A stretch of DNA of 64,000 nt, taken from assembly GCF_002531575.1 (NCBI RefSeq), contig NZ_NWTI01000014.1, positions 124,001-188,000 of the forward strand. The letters run 5' to 3'. The position numbers were made by a program, and so were the translations under genes. Below are positions 17,815-26,480 of the stretch, in pieces (the stretch's first letter is position 1; each line of letters starts with the position of its first letter). The stretch is from Bradyrhizobium sp. Y36. GTDB taxonomy: Bacteria; Pseudomonadota; Alphaproteobacteria; Rhizobiales; Xanthobacteraceae. Below the pieces are notes generated by a model. It was not told the origin of the DNA, did no database searches, and saw nothing but the letters and a program-made list of their open reading frames with translations.

Positions 17815-19071
17815 ATGACTGATCACCGCAATTCCACCGCTCCCATCGATCCCGCAAAGCTCGACCGGCTGGCCGAGGTGGCGGTGAAGGTGGGCCTGGG
17901 CTTGCGGCCGGGACAGGATCTGCTTCTGACCGCGCCTGCGATCGCGCTGCCGCTGGTGCGGCGGATCGCCGTGCACGCCTACAAGGCCGGCGCCGGTATC
18001 GTGACGCCGATCCTGTCGGACGAGGAGATGACGCTGGCGCGCTACCGCCACGGTCACGACAACAGTTTCGATCGCGCCGCCAACTGGCTCTACGAAGGCA
18101 TGGCCAAGGCGTTCTCGGACAACACCGCGCGCCTTGCGATCGTCGGCGACAATCCGATGCTGCTGTCGGGCGAGGATCCTTCCAAGGTGGCGCGCGCCAG
18201 CAAGGCGAACTCGATGGCCTACCAGCCGGCGCTGGAGAAGATCGTCAATTTCGACACCAACTGGAACATCATCGCCTATCCGAGCCCGTCCTGGGCGAAG
18301 CAGGTGTTCCCCAATGAACCCGAGGACGTTGCGGTCGGCAAGCTCGCGGACGCGATCTTCGCGGCCTCGCGCGTCGATCGCGAGGACGCAATGGGCAATT
18401 GGGCGAGCCACAATGCGGTGCTGCGCGAGCGCACCAACTGGCTCAACGGCCAGCGCTTTCGCGCTCTGCAGTACAGCGGTCCGGGCACCGACCTCACCAT
18501 CGGTCTTGCCGACGGCCATGAATGGGAGGGCGGCGCCTCGCTCTCCAAGAACGGCATCAGCTGCAACGCCAATATCCCGACCGAAGAGGTCTTCACCACG
18601 CCGCATTGCCGGCGGGTCTACGGCCACGTCGTGAGCTCGAAGCCGCTGTCCTACCAGGGCACGCTGATCGACAACATCGCGGTGCGCTTCGAGGACGGCA
18701 AGATCGTCGACGCAAAGGCCTCGCGCGGGGCCGAGGTGCTGAACAAGGTGCTCGACACCGACGAGGGCGCGCGCCGGCTCGGCGAGGTGGCGCTGGTGCC
18801 GCATTCCTCGCCGATCTCGCAGAGCGGACTGTTGTTCTACAACACGCTGTTCGACGAGAACGCGGCGTCTCACATTGCGCTTGGCCAGTGCTATTCGAAA
18901 TGCTTCGTCAACGGTGCGCAGCTCACCCCGCAGCAGATCGCGGCACAAGGCGGCAACCAGAGCCTGATCCATATCGACTGGATGATCGGCTCGGCCGAGA
19001 CCGATATCGACGGTATCCTGCCCGACGGCAGCAAGGTCCCTGTGTTCCGCAAGGGCGAGTGGGTGAAGTAA
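17815..19071 (+). CDS. M29-family metallo-aminopeptidase
   Basis: A 418-residue cytoplasmic aminopeptidase of the AmpS/PepS (thermophilic aminopeptidase, M29) family. The two-metal site is fully present with family spacing: E258 in IPTEEVFTTPH, E324 in RLGEVALVP, H353 and Y360 in SHIALGQCY, H386 and D388 in LIHIDWM. It removes N-terminal residues from peptides. AGAGGGCCCCGC precedes the ATG. The gene meets the convergent hypothetical gene with no intervening base. Confidence 0.87.
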   Translation: MTDHRNSTAPIDPAKLDRLAEVAVKVGLGLRPGQDLLLTAPAIALPLVRRIAVHAYKAGAGIVTPILSDEEMTLARYRHGHDNSFDRAANWLYEGMAKAFSDNTARLAIVGDNPMLLSGEDPSKVARASKANSMAYQPALEKIVNFDTNWNIIAYPSPSWAKQVFPNEPEDVAVGKLADAIFAASRVDREDAMGNWASHNAVLRERTNWLNGQRFRALQYSGPGTDLTIGLADGHEWEGGASLSKNGISCNANIPTEEVFTTPHCRRVYGHVVSSKPLSYQGTLIDNIAVRFEDGKIVDAKASRGAEVLNKVLDTDEGARRLGEVALVPHSSPISQSGLLFYNTLFDENAASHIALGQCYSKCFVNGAQLTPQQIAAQGGNQSLIHIDWMIGSAETDIDGILPDGSKVPVFRKGEWVK

Positions 19072-19632
19072 CTACGCCGCCGCGTTGCGCAGCATAGGAT
19101 CGTTGTCGATGCTGAAGCGGTTGAACAGCGTCGTGAACGGGCTGCCGTCGGTGGCCCGTACGATGGCGTCGGAAGCCGCGATCGCCTCGTAGAGCGCGAC
19201 GACCGGATCGTCCGCTTCGCCGAGGTCGAGGCTCCTGCGGATCTCCTCGCGGGTCTCGTTGATCTCGTCCTCGTCGTCGAGCGTCGCCTCCAGTGCCTCC
19301 GCCGCACGCCGCATCTCCTGGAGGTCGCCGCCCCCGGAAAATTTGAGGATGTCGAGCCAATAGGGGCGGGCGACGACGAGCTGGACGAACGCCTCGAACG
19401 TGCCGGCAATGATTCCTGCCCGTCCCTCCGATGAGACGTAGAGCACGTTCCGTTGCGGCATCAGCACGAACGCGCCGCCGGAGCCGTCACTGCCGATCTG
19501 CCGGGGGCTTTCGACGCCGTCGACGGTAAACCAGGGCTCTTCGTCCGGCACGAAGGAGACATCGAGACTGGCGAGCCGGGCGACGACCGCGCGATTGGCT
19601 GTCACGACCTCGGGCGTGAGGGGCATCGACAT
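19072..19632 (-). CDS. Hypothetical protein, acidic
   Basis: A protein of about 186 residues starting at ATG 19632 (MSMPLTPEVVTANRAVVARL). It has a beta-rich first half (WFTVDGVESPRQIGSDGSGG, NVLYVSSEGRAGIIAG) and an acidic helical middle (LEATLDDEDEINETREEIRR). No signal peptide or membrane segment. It loosely resembles SMI1/KNR4-like proteins (surface Trp, SEGRAG with a carboxyl-rich end), but I would not assign it. It converges on the M29 gene, ending at the adjacent base. Confidence 0.6.
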   Translation of the reverse strand: MSMPLTPEVVTANRAVVARLASLDVSFVPDEEPWFTVDGVESPRQIGSDGSGGAFVLMPQRNVLYVSSEGRAGIIAGTFEAFVQLVVARPYWLDILKFSGGGDLQEMRRAAEALEATLDDEDEINETREEIRRSLDLGEADDPVVALYEAIAASDAIVRATDGSPFTTLFNRFSIDNDPMLRNAAA

Positions 19633-19863
19633 GGCTCCGTTTTGGTGCTTCCGCGCACTTTGTCGCACCCCGAAAAGGATGGGTTCATGTGCGCGATTTT
19701 GCAGGGAAATCGCGATGTTAACCGCGTTGCGCCTGCAGCTTCCGGCTGATTTTCGAGGCCTGCGTAATAAAGAATTAAAAACCGGTGACTAGCGTTCTCG
19801 CCATCTTTCGAAACAATCCGGGCCGAGACCCGGCCATACTTATTATATCCTCTGGGGGAGAAG

Positions 19864-20319
19864 ATGTCGCGTTCATTGATTGAAATCGGTAGTTGCAATG
19901 TGGACCTCGAGCTGCGGCCGATCGAGCCGTCCTGGATCATCGAGGGCAACCCGGTATCGCGCTCGCACATCCTGTCCACCAGCGCCGACGGCACCGCCTC
20001 GACGATCATCTGGCACTGCACCGAAGGGCGCTTCAACTGGTACTACGATATCGACGAGACGATCATGATCATGGAAGGATCGATCGTGCTCGAAAGCGAC
20101 GGCATGCCGCCGAAGCGTTACGGCCCCGGCGACGTCATTTTCTTCCGCGACGGCGCGCATGCCAAATGGCATGTCGAAGGCTACGTCAAGAAGATCGCCT
20201 TCTGCCGCAAGACCAACCCCGTGATGATCGGCTTCCTGATCCGCGTGGTCAACAAGCTCAAGAAGACCTTCGCCTTTACCGGCGAGCGCCGTCCGGCCTC
20301 GCTGATGGGCGCCGGCTAG
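19864..20319 (+). CDS. Cupin-domain protein (DUF861/cupin_3-like)
   Basis: A 151-residue small beta-barrel. The strong ribosome-binding site GGGGGAGA lies just before the ATG. The cupin core runs from about residue 40 to 115: TASTIIWHCTEGRFNWYYDI, DETIMIMEGSIVLES, then RYGPGDVIFFRDGAHAKWHV. Proteins of this subgroup resemble ureidoglycine-type and sugar-binding small cupins, but no specific reaction can be inferred. The C-terminal ~35 residues are basic (VNKLKKTFAFTGERRPA). It stands alone, followed by a strong hairpin. Confidence 0.7.
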   Translation: MSRSLIEIGSCNVDLELRPIEPSWIIEGNPVSRSHILSTSADGTASTIIWHCTEGRFNWYYDIDETIMIMEGSIVLESDGMPPKRYGPGDVIFFRDGAHAKWHVEGYVKKIAFCRKTNPVMIGFLIRVVNKLKKTFAFTGERRPASLMGAG

Positions 20320-20358
20320 AGCTCACATCAGGTTTCAAGGACGCTTCCCAGCGGCCAC

Positions 20359-20401
20359 GACGAAGAGGGGTCGGGATCATATCCCGGCCCCTCTTCTCGT
20401 C
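20359..20401. terminator. Strong bidirectional hairpin between convergent genes
   Basis: Left arm GACGAAGAGGGGTCGGGAT and right arm ATCCCGGCCCCTCTTCTCGTC pair over about 19 positions with small bulges and a short loop (20378-20380). It lies between the cupin gene and the minus-strand amidohydrolase and touches the latter's stop codon, so it can end transcription from both sides. Confidence 0.7.
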
Positions 20402-21452
20402 AGGACGGCAGCTCGAGCCGGTAGACGTCGGTTGCGGTCTGCGAGAACAGGGCCGTCTTCTCGGCCTCGCTCAACGGTGCGGCGATCCGTTTGAAAGCGT
20501 TGAAGATCACCTGGTAGCTGCATTGGCCCTTGTCCGGCGGGAAGTTGCTTTCGAACATCGCACGTTTCGGGCCGAACGCCTCGATGCAGGTCTCGACATA
20601 GGGCCGCCACGCCGCGGCAAGCTCGTCGGATGTCGGCGGCCTTTCGCGCAAATGGAAGTCGTAGCCGAGCAGGCACATGGCGAGGCCGCCGAGCTTCACC
20701 ACCACGTTCTCGCATTTGGCGATGTCACGGATCGAGGCGCGCCATTGCGCAAACACCTCTTCGCGGCGTCCCGCGAAGCGGCCGACGCCGGCGGGGCCGC
20801 CGCAATGATCGAGCACGATCCTGGTGTCGGGGAAGTCGAGCGCCAGCTCGGTCAGTTCGCCGATCTGCGGATGAAACAGCCAGGCATCGAAGCTGAGGTT
20901 CAGCGGCGCGAGGCAGGCAAATCCCTTGCGGAAGGCCGCGTCCTGCAAAAGTCCCTTCGGCCGGTTCGCATACATGCCGGCGACGACGGGATCCTCGTCC
21001 CAGGCCGAGGAATGCCTGATGCCGCGGAAGCGGCCGTTGCCGGCCGCGATCTCGGCCTCCAGCACTCTCTTTGCGGCGTCGCCGAGCAACAGATTGGCGT
21101 GGCTGACAATGCCGGCGCAGATCGCAGCCTTGCCGTAGCCACCGCTCGCGCTCATCGCGGCGACGCCGTTGGCGAACTCGACCTCGCCGACGGGCCGGAA
21201 TGCGTCCGGCCCGTGCGCGCGATACATCGAGCGGCAGTCGACATAGACGGTCGCGATCACGTTGTGGCCGGAGGCGATATCGTCGGCCATCTCCTCGATC
21301 AGATAGCGGTGCCCGCGATTCCACAGATGATGATGGGGATCGACGATCGGCCGCGCGGGATCAATGATCTCCTCCTGATGCAGCGCGAGCCAGTCCTCGC
21401 GCGGCTCGACGAACAGCCCGCTCGTATTGGCGGGCACACTGCTTGCAGCCAT
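20400..21452 (-). CDS. COG3618-type amidohydrolase (TIM-barrel lactonase family)
   Basis: A 350-residue metal-dependent hydrolase of the Amidohydro_2/COG3618 group, which includes sugar lactonases (rhamnono-, galactono-lactonase) and 2-pyrone-4,6-dicarboxylate lactonase. The first metal-binding motif is IVDPHHHLWNR; later ones are TRIVLDHCGGPAG and RAMFESNFPPDKG. The start at 21452 (MAASSVPANTSGLF) is preferred over a frame extension of 14 codons. No transporter or dehydrogenase for a defined sugar is adjacent, so the substrate is open. Confidence 0.78.
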   Translation of the reverse strand: MAASSVPANTSGLFVEPREDWLALHQEEIIDPARPIVDPHHHLWNRGHRYLIEEMADDIASGHNVIATVYVDCRSMYRAHGPDAFRPVGEVEFANGVAAMSASGGYGKAAICAGIVSHANLLLGDAAKRVLEAEIAAGNGRFRGIRHSSAWDEDPVVAGMYANRPKGLLQDAAFRKGFACLAPLNLSFDAWLFHPQIGELTELALDFPDTRIVLDHCGGPAGVGRFAGRREEVFAQWRASIRDIAKCENVVVKLGGLAMCLLGYDFHLRERPPTSDELAAAWRPYVETCIEAFGPKRAMFESNFPPDKGQCSYQVIFNAFKRIAAPLSEAEKTALFSQTATDVYRLELPS

Positions 21453-21563
21453 CGGCGTTCGCTCCCTCGCGTTTCTTGGGGGGGAGCCTAGCATCTCATA
21501 TCGTCCTGCAGCTGTGCGCGTTGCGCAACCGCATCCGTCTTCGCGAGCACAGCGGTGCCTTGG

Positions 21564-22085
21564 TCAGCCCTTCCGCCGCTTCGCCCTTACCTCGACCATC
21601 AGTCGCCAGTCGGCCGCGGTGTTCGGCTTGGCCTCACCGAGCCAACGGAAGGAATCGGTGGTGATCCCGGTAAAGCTCCAGCGCGTCAGCTCGCCGGCCT
21701 CGGTCGTTCCCTCCTGCACGATGTCCTGTCCGTGCGGACGGCCGATCTGCTGGCGGAACACGGAGCGCGCAGGATCGAACCAGCAAATCCGCCACGCAGA
21801 CATGGTGGGATCATAGACCCGCAATGTCGTGCCGTACCAATTGCCCGCGATCGGAAAGGCCGGCGCGCCCGCGGGCCGCGGGATGATCCAGACGTCCTGG
21901 ACGGCGCGGCCCTCCAGCACCCAGCCGAAATGGATTTCGCCGGGCGCCGCGTGTGTCGTCCCATCGGACCCATGGGCGGTTATCTCGGCATCCCAGTCGC
22001 CGACGAAGCGGCCGTAAAGTTGCAGCGCCGCCGCATGCTCGGAATTCGGTCCGTCCGCGTGCAGCAATCTGGCAAAATCGGTCAT
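21564..22085 (-). CDS. Lipocalin-like hypothetical protein
   Basis: A 173-residue soluble protein beginning MTDFARLLHADGPNSEHA. The pattern YGRFVGDWDAEITAHGSDG, EIHFGWVLEGRAVQDVWIIP, YGTTLRVYDP and WRICWFDPARSVF is that of a small beta-barrel seen in DUF1579-like and lipocalin-like proteins that may bind a hydrophobic ligand. No signal peptide. Function unknown. It lies between the COG3618 hydrolase and the metallo-hydrolase, all on the minus strand with gaps of 62-111 bases, so they may be loosely co-expressed. Confidence 0.65.
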   Translation of the reverse strand: MTDFARLLHADGPNSEHAAALQLYGRFVGDWDAEITAHGSDGTTHAAPGEIHFGWVLEGRAVQDVWIIPRPAGAPAFPIAGNWYGTTLRVYDPTMSAWRICWFDPARSVFRQQIGRPHGQDIVQEGTTEAGELTRWSFTGITTDSFRWLGEAKPNTAADWRLMVEVRAKRRKG

Positions 22086-22147
22086 GTCGATCTCCTCTCG
22101 CTGGAGATCAGCACCGCGGGGCGCAGAAGGCTTGGAGAAAATTGCGC

Positions 22148-22960
22148 TCAGACCCCGTCGAGGATGATCACCGTCGGCTTCGACGGCAGCGCGTCCCGCG
22201 ACATCCGGAACGACCGTTCGGTGCGGCGGTCGATCTCGAACTGCTGGCCGATCCGGCGCATGAAGTCGTCGAGCGGGGTGGCGAAGCGGTGCATCGGCAG
22301 CACCACCGAGGCGCGCAACCGCTTGGTGATGTCGGAGATGCCGTCCAGCGACATGGTGTAGGTGCCGTCGATCGGCACCATCACGATGTCGAGCCGTCCG
22401 ATCTGGGCGAAATGGCTGTCGTCGAGCTTGTGGTGGAGGTGGCCGAGATGACCGATGCAGAGGCCGGCGACCTCGAAGATGAAGATCGAATTGCCGTCGC
22501 GGATCATGTCGGTGCCGGCATCGTCGCCGAAATAGCGGCGGATGTCGGTGGTGACGTTGCGGATGAAGGTGTCACTGATGCGCTCCGACACGATCGCCGG
22601 CTTGCCATCCTCGCCCCAGCCATGCAGCACGTGGGGAATGCGCCGATCGGGAAACAGGGAATAGTGCGTGCTATGGGCCCGGTTCATGGTCACGACGTCG
22701 GGGAGCCGTCCCACCTGATAGGCGCCGCTGTAATCGGTCGCAATGCGCAGGCCGCCGGGCGTGTCGATGAAATAAGTGGAATGGCCGGCATAGGTGATCT
22801 CGACCTCCGCCGCGGTCGCCGCCCGCCGGAATGCAACGGGCATGGCCCGCGGGGCCGCGTTGGCCATCGCCAGGCATTCGCTGCGCTGGGGCTGCTGGGC
22901 GAGGGCAGGGGTCAGAAATGCGCCGAACAGCGCCAGAGCCGCCGAAACCAGTCGCCACAT
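22148..22960 (-). CDS. Secreted metallo-beta-lactamase-fold hydrolase (UlaG-like)
   Basis: A 270-residue protein. Residues 1-22 are a signal peptide (LVSAALALFGAFLTPALAQ) from the ATG at 22960. The mature part has the UlaG-type opening (YAGHSTYFIDTPGGLRIATD), a histidine-rich loop (GHLGHLHHKL), an aspartate strand (IDGTYTMSLDGI) and VVLPMHRF. The usual HxHxDH motif is replaced by AHSTHYS (about residue 98), so metal binding at that site may differ. Likely periplasmic; substrate unknown. Confidence 0.7.
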   Translation of the reverse strand: MWRLVSAALALFGAFLTPALAQQPQRSECLAMANAAPRAMPVAFRRAATAAEVEITYAGHSTYFIDTPGGLRIATDYSGAYQVGRLPDVVTMNRAHSTHYSLFPDRRIPHVLHGWGEDGKPAIVSERISDTFIRNVTTDIRRYFGDDAGTDMIRDGNSIFIFEVAGLCIGHLGHLHHKLDDSHFAQIGRLDIVMVPIDGTYTMSLDGISDITKRLRASVVLPMHRFATPLDDFMRRIGQQFEIDRRTERSFRMSRDALPSKPTVIILDGV

Positions 22961-23051
22961 GGATCCGTCCCCGATGACTTCGCGGCGAAGTCTAACGTGC
23001 AATGCAGCGTCTCGCCAATGGGGTGGGATCGACAGCGCGTCAGTGCCGCAC

Positions 23052-24581
23052 CTATTGCTCGCGCCTCGGGCTGAACTTCCAGGTGATTGCAACGAGGCCT
23101 GCGGTGATCAGGCCGCAGATGAGCCCGGCGATCGGCAGCGCGAGCAGCAGCGCGGCGCTGGCGGCCCAGCCGATCGAGGAAAAGGCCTCGGCGAAGGTCG
23201 CCAGCCGCGATGAGGTCTGGCGGCGGCGGAACTGGCTGCGCCGGGCCTGGACCCGGAACCAGAGCTGGATCGCGGTCGCCGAGGCCGCGCTGATGATGAT
23301 CGCGGCGGCGCTGACCGCCGCCTGGTAAGGTGAGGCGAAAGCGAGCGCGGCCACCAGCGGGCAGAAGATCGCGGCGATTGCGATCAGCACCACCTCGATC
23401 TTGGCGCGGATGACGCCGGACGGCGTCAGCGGCGCGGTCGCGACCAAATCGGGGGCGTCCTCGCCCGAGATCGTCAGCCAGGCAAGCCCGCCGGCGAGCT
23501 GTCCGGCCGCCATCACGATCACAGGCGTGATCAGCGTCAGCGCCGCGGAGCTGTCGGCAAAATTGCGCCAGAGCAGCAAGGCCGGCGGCACCAGATAGAG
23601 CAGCTGCATCAGCGTCTGCGAGATCAGCCAGGGATCGCGCCAGAGTAGCGAAAATTCCTTGCGCCGCAGCGCCTGCTGCCGCGACCCGCCGCGGAACGGA
23701 CGTTCCTTCGCGCGCCGGCTGCCGGACGCGCCGTAAGCCGCCGCATCGATCGCGGTGTCGGCAAAGCGGTGCGAGAACATCGCCATGACGCTTCCGAGCA
23801 GCATCAGGGCGAGCGCCAGGAGCAGCAGCAGCGCCTTGCTGTCGCCCATCACCGCCCGCGCCGGCCACCACCAGATGCTGTCGGCATCGGGCGCGTAGGC
23901 GACGACGCTGCCGGAGGTCAGAATGGTGAAGCGCGACAGCGTGCCGTAGGACATGATCGCCGCGACCTGGAGCGCGATGACGAAGCCGGCGCCGATGATG
24001 GCGGCGAGGATCTGGGCAATCAGGCGCGTCCGCGCCGGGCCGATCAGGCGAAACAGCAGGATGGTCACGGCGATCGCGATCGCCGCGGCCGACAGGCCCA
24101 TCGCGACCACCACCCCGAACGCCGCGAGCCAGCGCGCACCCCCGCCGATCACGAGCACGTCGATGAAGGGCGTCGAGAACAGAACCGCGATCGCGGTGAC
24201 GGACAGCGCGATTGCGGCGATCCGGACCGAGAACAGATTGGCCAGCGTCGCCGGCGAGGACATGATCAGGTCGAGATCGGCGCGGGCGTAGAACACCCGC
24301 GTCACCGATTCGATCGCCTGCGAGAGCATCAAGGTCCAGGCCAGAAAGATCGTCGCCGAGATCACGATCAGCGAGGATTTGTCGAGCGGCAGCTGCAGAT
24401 CGGCGAAACGGCCGATCACCGCCCAGGCCGGCAAATGCAGCAGCGCGGCGAAACAGACCAGGCCGATGATGGCGGCGCGCGTCCGCTTGCGCCGTCCGCC
24501 GGTCATCATGGCGAACCATTCGCGCCAGGCGAGCCGAAGCTCGTGGCGGGCAAACCAGGAGAGCGCGGTTGCCGAGCTCAT
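23052..24581 (-). CDS. ABC transporter permease, about 12 membrane segments
   Basis: A 509-residue integral membrane protein (ATG at 24581) that overlaps the upstream ATPase gene by four bases (ATGA). Hydrophobic segments cover most of its length (LTLITPVIVMAAGQLAGGLA; ALLLALPIAGLICGLITAGL). A soluble basic segment near residue 240 (GSRRAKERPFRGGSRQQALRRKEF) splits two membrane bundles. With the ATPase it makes a two-component exporter of the ABC-2 style. Substrate unknown; a role in export of an antibiotic, lipid or cell-surface molecule is plausible. Confidence 0.75.
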   Translation of the reverse strand: MSSATALSWFARHELRLAWREWFAMMTGGRRKRTRAAIIGLVCFAALLHLPAWAVIGRFADLQLPLDKSSLIVISATIFLAWTLMLSQAIESVTRVFYARADLDLIMSSPATLANLFSVRIAAIALSVTAIAVLFSTPFIDVLVIGGGARWLAAFGVVVAMGLSAAAIAIAVTILLFRLIGPARTRLIAQILAAIIGAGFVIALQVAAIMSYGTLSRFTILTSGSVVAYAPDADSIWWWPARAVMGDSKALLLLLALALMLLGSVMAMFSHRFADTAIDAAAYGASGSRRAKERPFRGGSRQQALRRKEFSLLWRDPWLISQTLMQLLYLVPPALLLWRNFADSSAALTLITPVIVMAAGQLAGGLAWLTISGEDAPDLVATAPLTPSGVIRAKIEVVLIAIAAIFCPLVAALAFASPYQAAVSAAAIIISAASATAIQLWFRVQARRSQFRRRQTSSRLATFAEAFSSIGWAASAALLLALPIAGLICGLITAGLVAITWKFSPRREQ

Positions 24582-25417
24582 GCCGCTTCCGGAAGCGTCA
24601 CCAGCGCGATGAAGAGATCCTCCAGGCTGGTGTCGGCATGGCCGTTCTGCTGGCGCAGTTCGGTCAACGTGCCTTCGGCGACGAGGCGGCCCGAGGCGAT
24701 CACGCCGATGCGGTCGGCCATGCGCTCGGCCACTTCGAGAATATGCGTGGTCATGATGACCGTGCAGCCGGCGCGGACGCGCATCCCAAGCAGGCCCTTC
24801 ACGTGTCGGGCGGAAACCGCATCGAGCCCGGTCAGCGGCTCGTCGAGGATGATGAGGCGGGGATCGTGCACCAGCGCGCCCGCGAGCGCCACCTTCTGGC
24901 GCATGCCCTTGGAAAAGCCCTCGCAGCGTTCGTGACGGTGCGGCGCGAGGCCGAGCGACTCCAGCAGGTCCTGCGCCACCGGCTGCGAGACCGACGGCGC
25001 GATGCCCCAGAGGCCGGCGACGAATTCGAGATATTCGAGCGGGGTCAGCTTGTCGTAGATCATCGGCTCGTCGGAGACCCACGCCATCACCTGCTTGGCG
25101 GCGACGGGACTCTGGAGCGCATCGATGCCGAAGATCGAGACCGCGCCGGCGTCGGGACGCAGCAGGCCCGCAACCATGCGCAAAGTGGTGGTCTTGCCGG
25201 CGCCATTGGGGCCGACCAGGGCGTAGAATTCACCGGCGTGAATGGTGAGATCGAGGTTATCGACCGCCAGCCGGTCAAAACGCTTCGTTAACCCCTTCAC
25301 TTCCAGCGCCGAGCTGTCGGGCTTCATGACGGCCACACCATCCGGTTTCGCATCGCCTGCGACCATGACCCGAAGATGTTTCGGCACGGTGAATCGCAAC
25401 GCGGCAAATTCCGGCAT
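24578..25417 (-). CDS. ABC transporter ATP-binding protein (ABC-2/CcmA-like)
   Basis: A cytoplasmic ATPase of up to 279 residues. Walker A is GPNGAGKTT, the signature region FSKGMRQKVALAGALVHD, Walker B RLIILDEPLTGLD, and the switch histidine TTHILEVAERM. It partners with the permease encoded by the overlapping downstream gene. The start is uncertain: ATGs at 25417, 25366 and 25327 are in frame, and none has a convincing ribosome-binding site. The family-conserved part begins near ALEVKGLTKRFDRL, so the 25327 start is also plausible. Confidence 0.8.
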   Translation of the reverse strand: MPEFAALRFTVPKHLRVMVAGDAKPDGVAVMKPDSSALEVKGLTKRFDRLAVDNLDLTIHAGEFYALVGPNGAGKTTTLRMVAGLLRPDAGAVSIFGIDALQSPVAAKQVMAWVSDEPMIYDKLTPLEYLEFVAGLWGIAPSVSQPVAQDLLESLGLAPHRHERCEGFSKGMRQKVALAGALVHDPRLIILDEPLTGLDAVSARHVKGLLGMRVRAGCTVIMTTHILEVAERMADRIGVIASGRLVAEGTLTELRQQNGHADTSLEDLFIALVTLPEAA

Positions 25418-25599
25418 ACGGGTTGGACTAAAGGCAAGTCGCCGTGCAAGTCACCGTTTGTTGACAGCGCTCGGCGGTTCAGGCTGAATTGGTTCCGGAC
25501 AAATGGAGCTAACGCGGCGAAACGACTGCGTAGCGACTGGACACAAGATGCGGCAAGGCGGTCAAAAGAACCGCCGTTGCATCGGGAGGAAGCGCGGCG

Positions 25600-26475
25600 A
25601 TGCTGGATTTCGTTCAGCAGCTGGTCAGCGGTGTTGCGCTCGGCTGCGTCTACGGCCTGATCGCGCTCGGCTTCGTGCTCGTCTACAAGGCCACCGAGGT
25701 CGTCAATTTCGCCCAGGGCGATCTGATGATGCTCGGCGGCTTCTTCGCCTTCACCTTCATCGGCATGATGGGCCTGAACTACTGGATCGGCTTTGCCGGC
25801 GCGGTGGCGGCCATGGCGCTGTTCGGCATGCTGGCCGAGCGCGTGGTGGTGCGGCCGATCCTCGGCTATCCCCAGTTCTCCATCATCATGGCCACCATCG
25901 GGCTCGGCTATTTCCTGCGCTCGATCGCCGGCATGATCTGGGGCACCGACGATCTGAAGATCGAGACGCCGTTCAGCCAGGGCGTGCTGCGGATCGGATC
26001 GCTGGTGCTCGCCTATGACAAGTTGTCGGTGATCGCGGCGACGATGATCCTGTGCACGCTGCTCTGGCTGTTCTTCAACAAGACCACGCTCGGCACCGCG
26101 ATGCGTGCCAGTTCCGAGAACATGCTCGCCGCCTATTACATGGGCATTCCGGTCAAGCGCGTGGTGTCGGTGGTCTGGGCGATCAGCGCGGCGGTCGCGA
26201 CCTGCGCCGGTGTGCTGCTGGCGCCGATCACCTTCATTCATTCCAACGTCGGCCTCGTGCTCGGCCTGAAGGCGTTTCCCGCCGCCGTGCTCGGCGGCTT
26301 CGGCTCGATACCGGGGGCCGTGGTCGGCGGCGTCCTGATCGGCGTGATCGAGAGCATGGCCGGGTTCTACCTGCCGGAGGGCTGGAAAGACGTCGCACCT
26401 TACATCGTGCTGCTCGCCGTGCTGCTGCTGAAGCCCGAAGGCCTGTTCGGCCATCACGTCCGCAAGAAGGTCTGA
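25600..26475 (+). CDS. livH: Branched-chain amino acid-type ABC permease LivH
   Basis: A 291-residue membrane permease. GGGAGGAA precedes the ATG. The family start is clear (FVQQLVSGVALGCVYGLIALGF, YKATEVVNFAQGDLMMLGGF), as is the cytoplasmic EAA-like loop near MRASSENMLAAYYMGIPVKR and the FPAAVLGGFGSIPGA segment. It heads an operon livH-livM-livG-livF followed by an acyl-CoA ligase and the binding protein. LIV-type transporters carry Leu/Ile/Val but also urea, aromatics or other acids, so the symbol marks the family, not a proven substrate. Confidence 0.87.
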   Translation: MLDFVQQLVSGVALGCVYGLIALGFVLVYKATEVVNFAQGDLMMLGGFFAFTFIGMMGLNYWIGFAGAVAAMALFGMLAERVVVRPILGYPQFSIIMATIGLGYFLRSIAGMIWGTDDLKIETPFSQGVLRIGSLVLAYDKLSVIAATMILCTLLWLFFNKTTLGTAMRASSENMLAAYYMGIPVKRVVSVVWAISAAVATCAGVLLAPITFIHSNVGLVLGLKAFPAAVLGGFGSIPGAVVGGVLIGVIESMAGFYLPEGWKDVAPYIVLLAVLLLKPEGLFGHHVRKKV

Positions 26476-26480
26476 ACGCC

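Noticed and set aside
23052..25082. A longer 676-codon form of the ABC permease
   Set aside because: Its first ~165 codons overlap the ATPase gene in another frame; the ATG at 24581 with the four-base overlap is the natural start.
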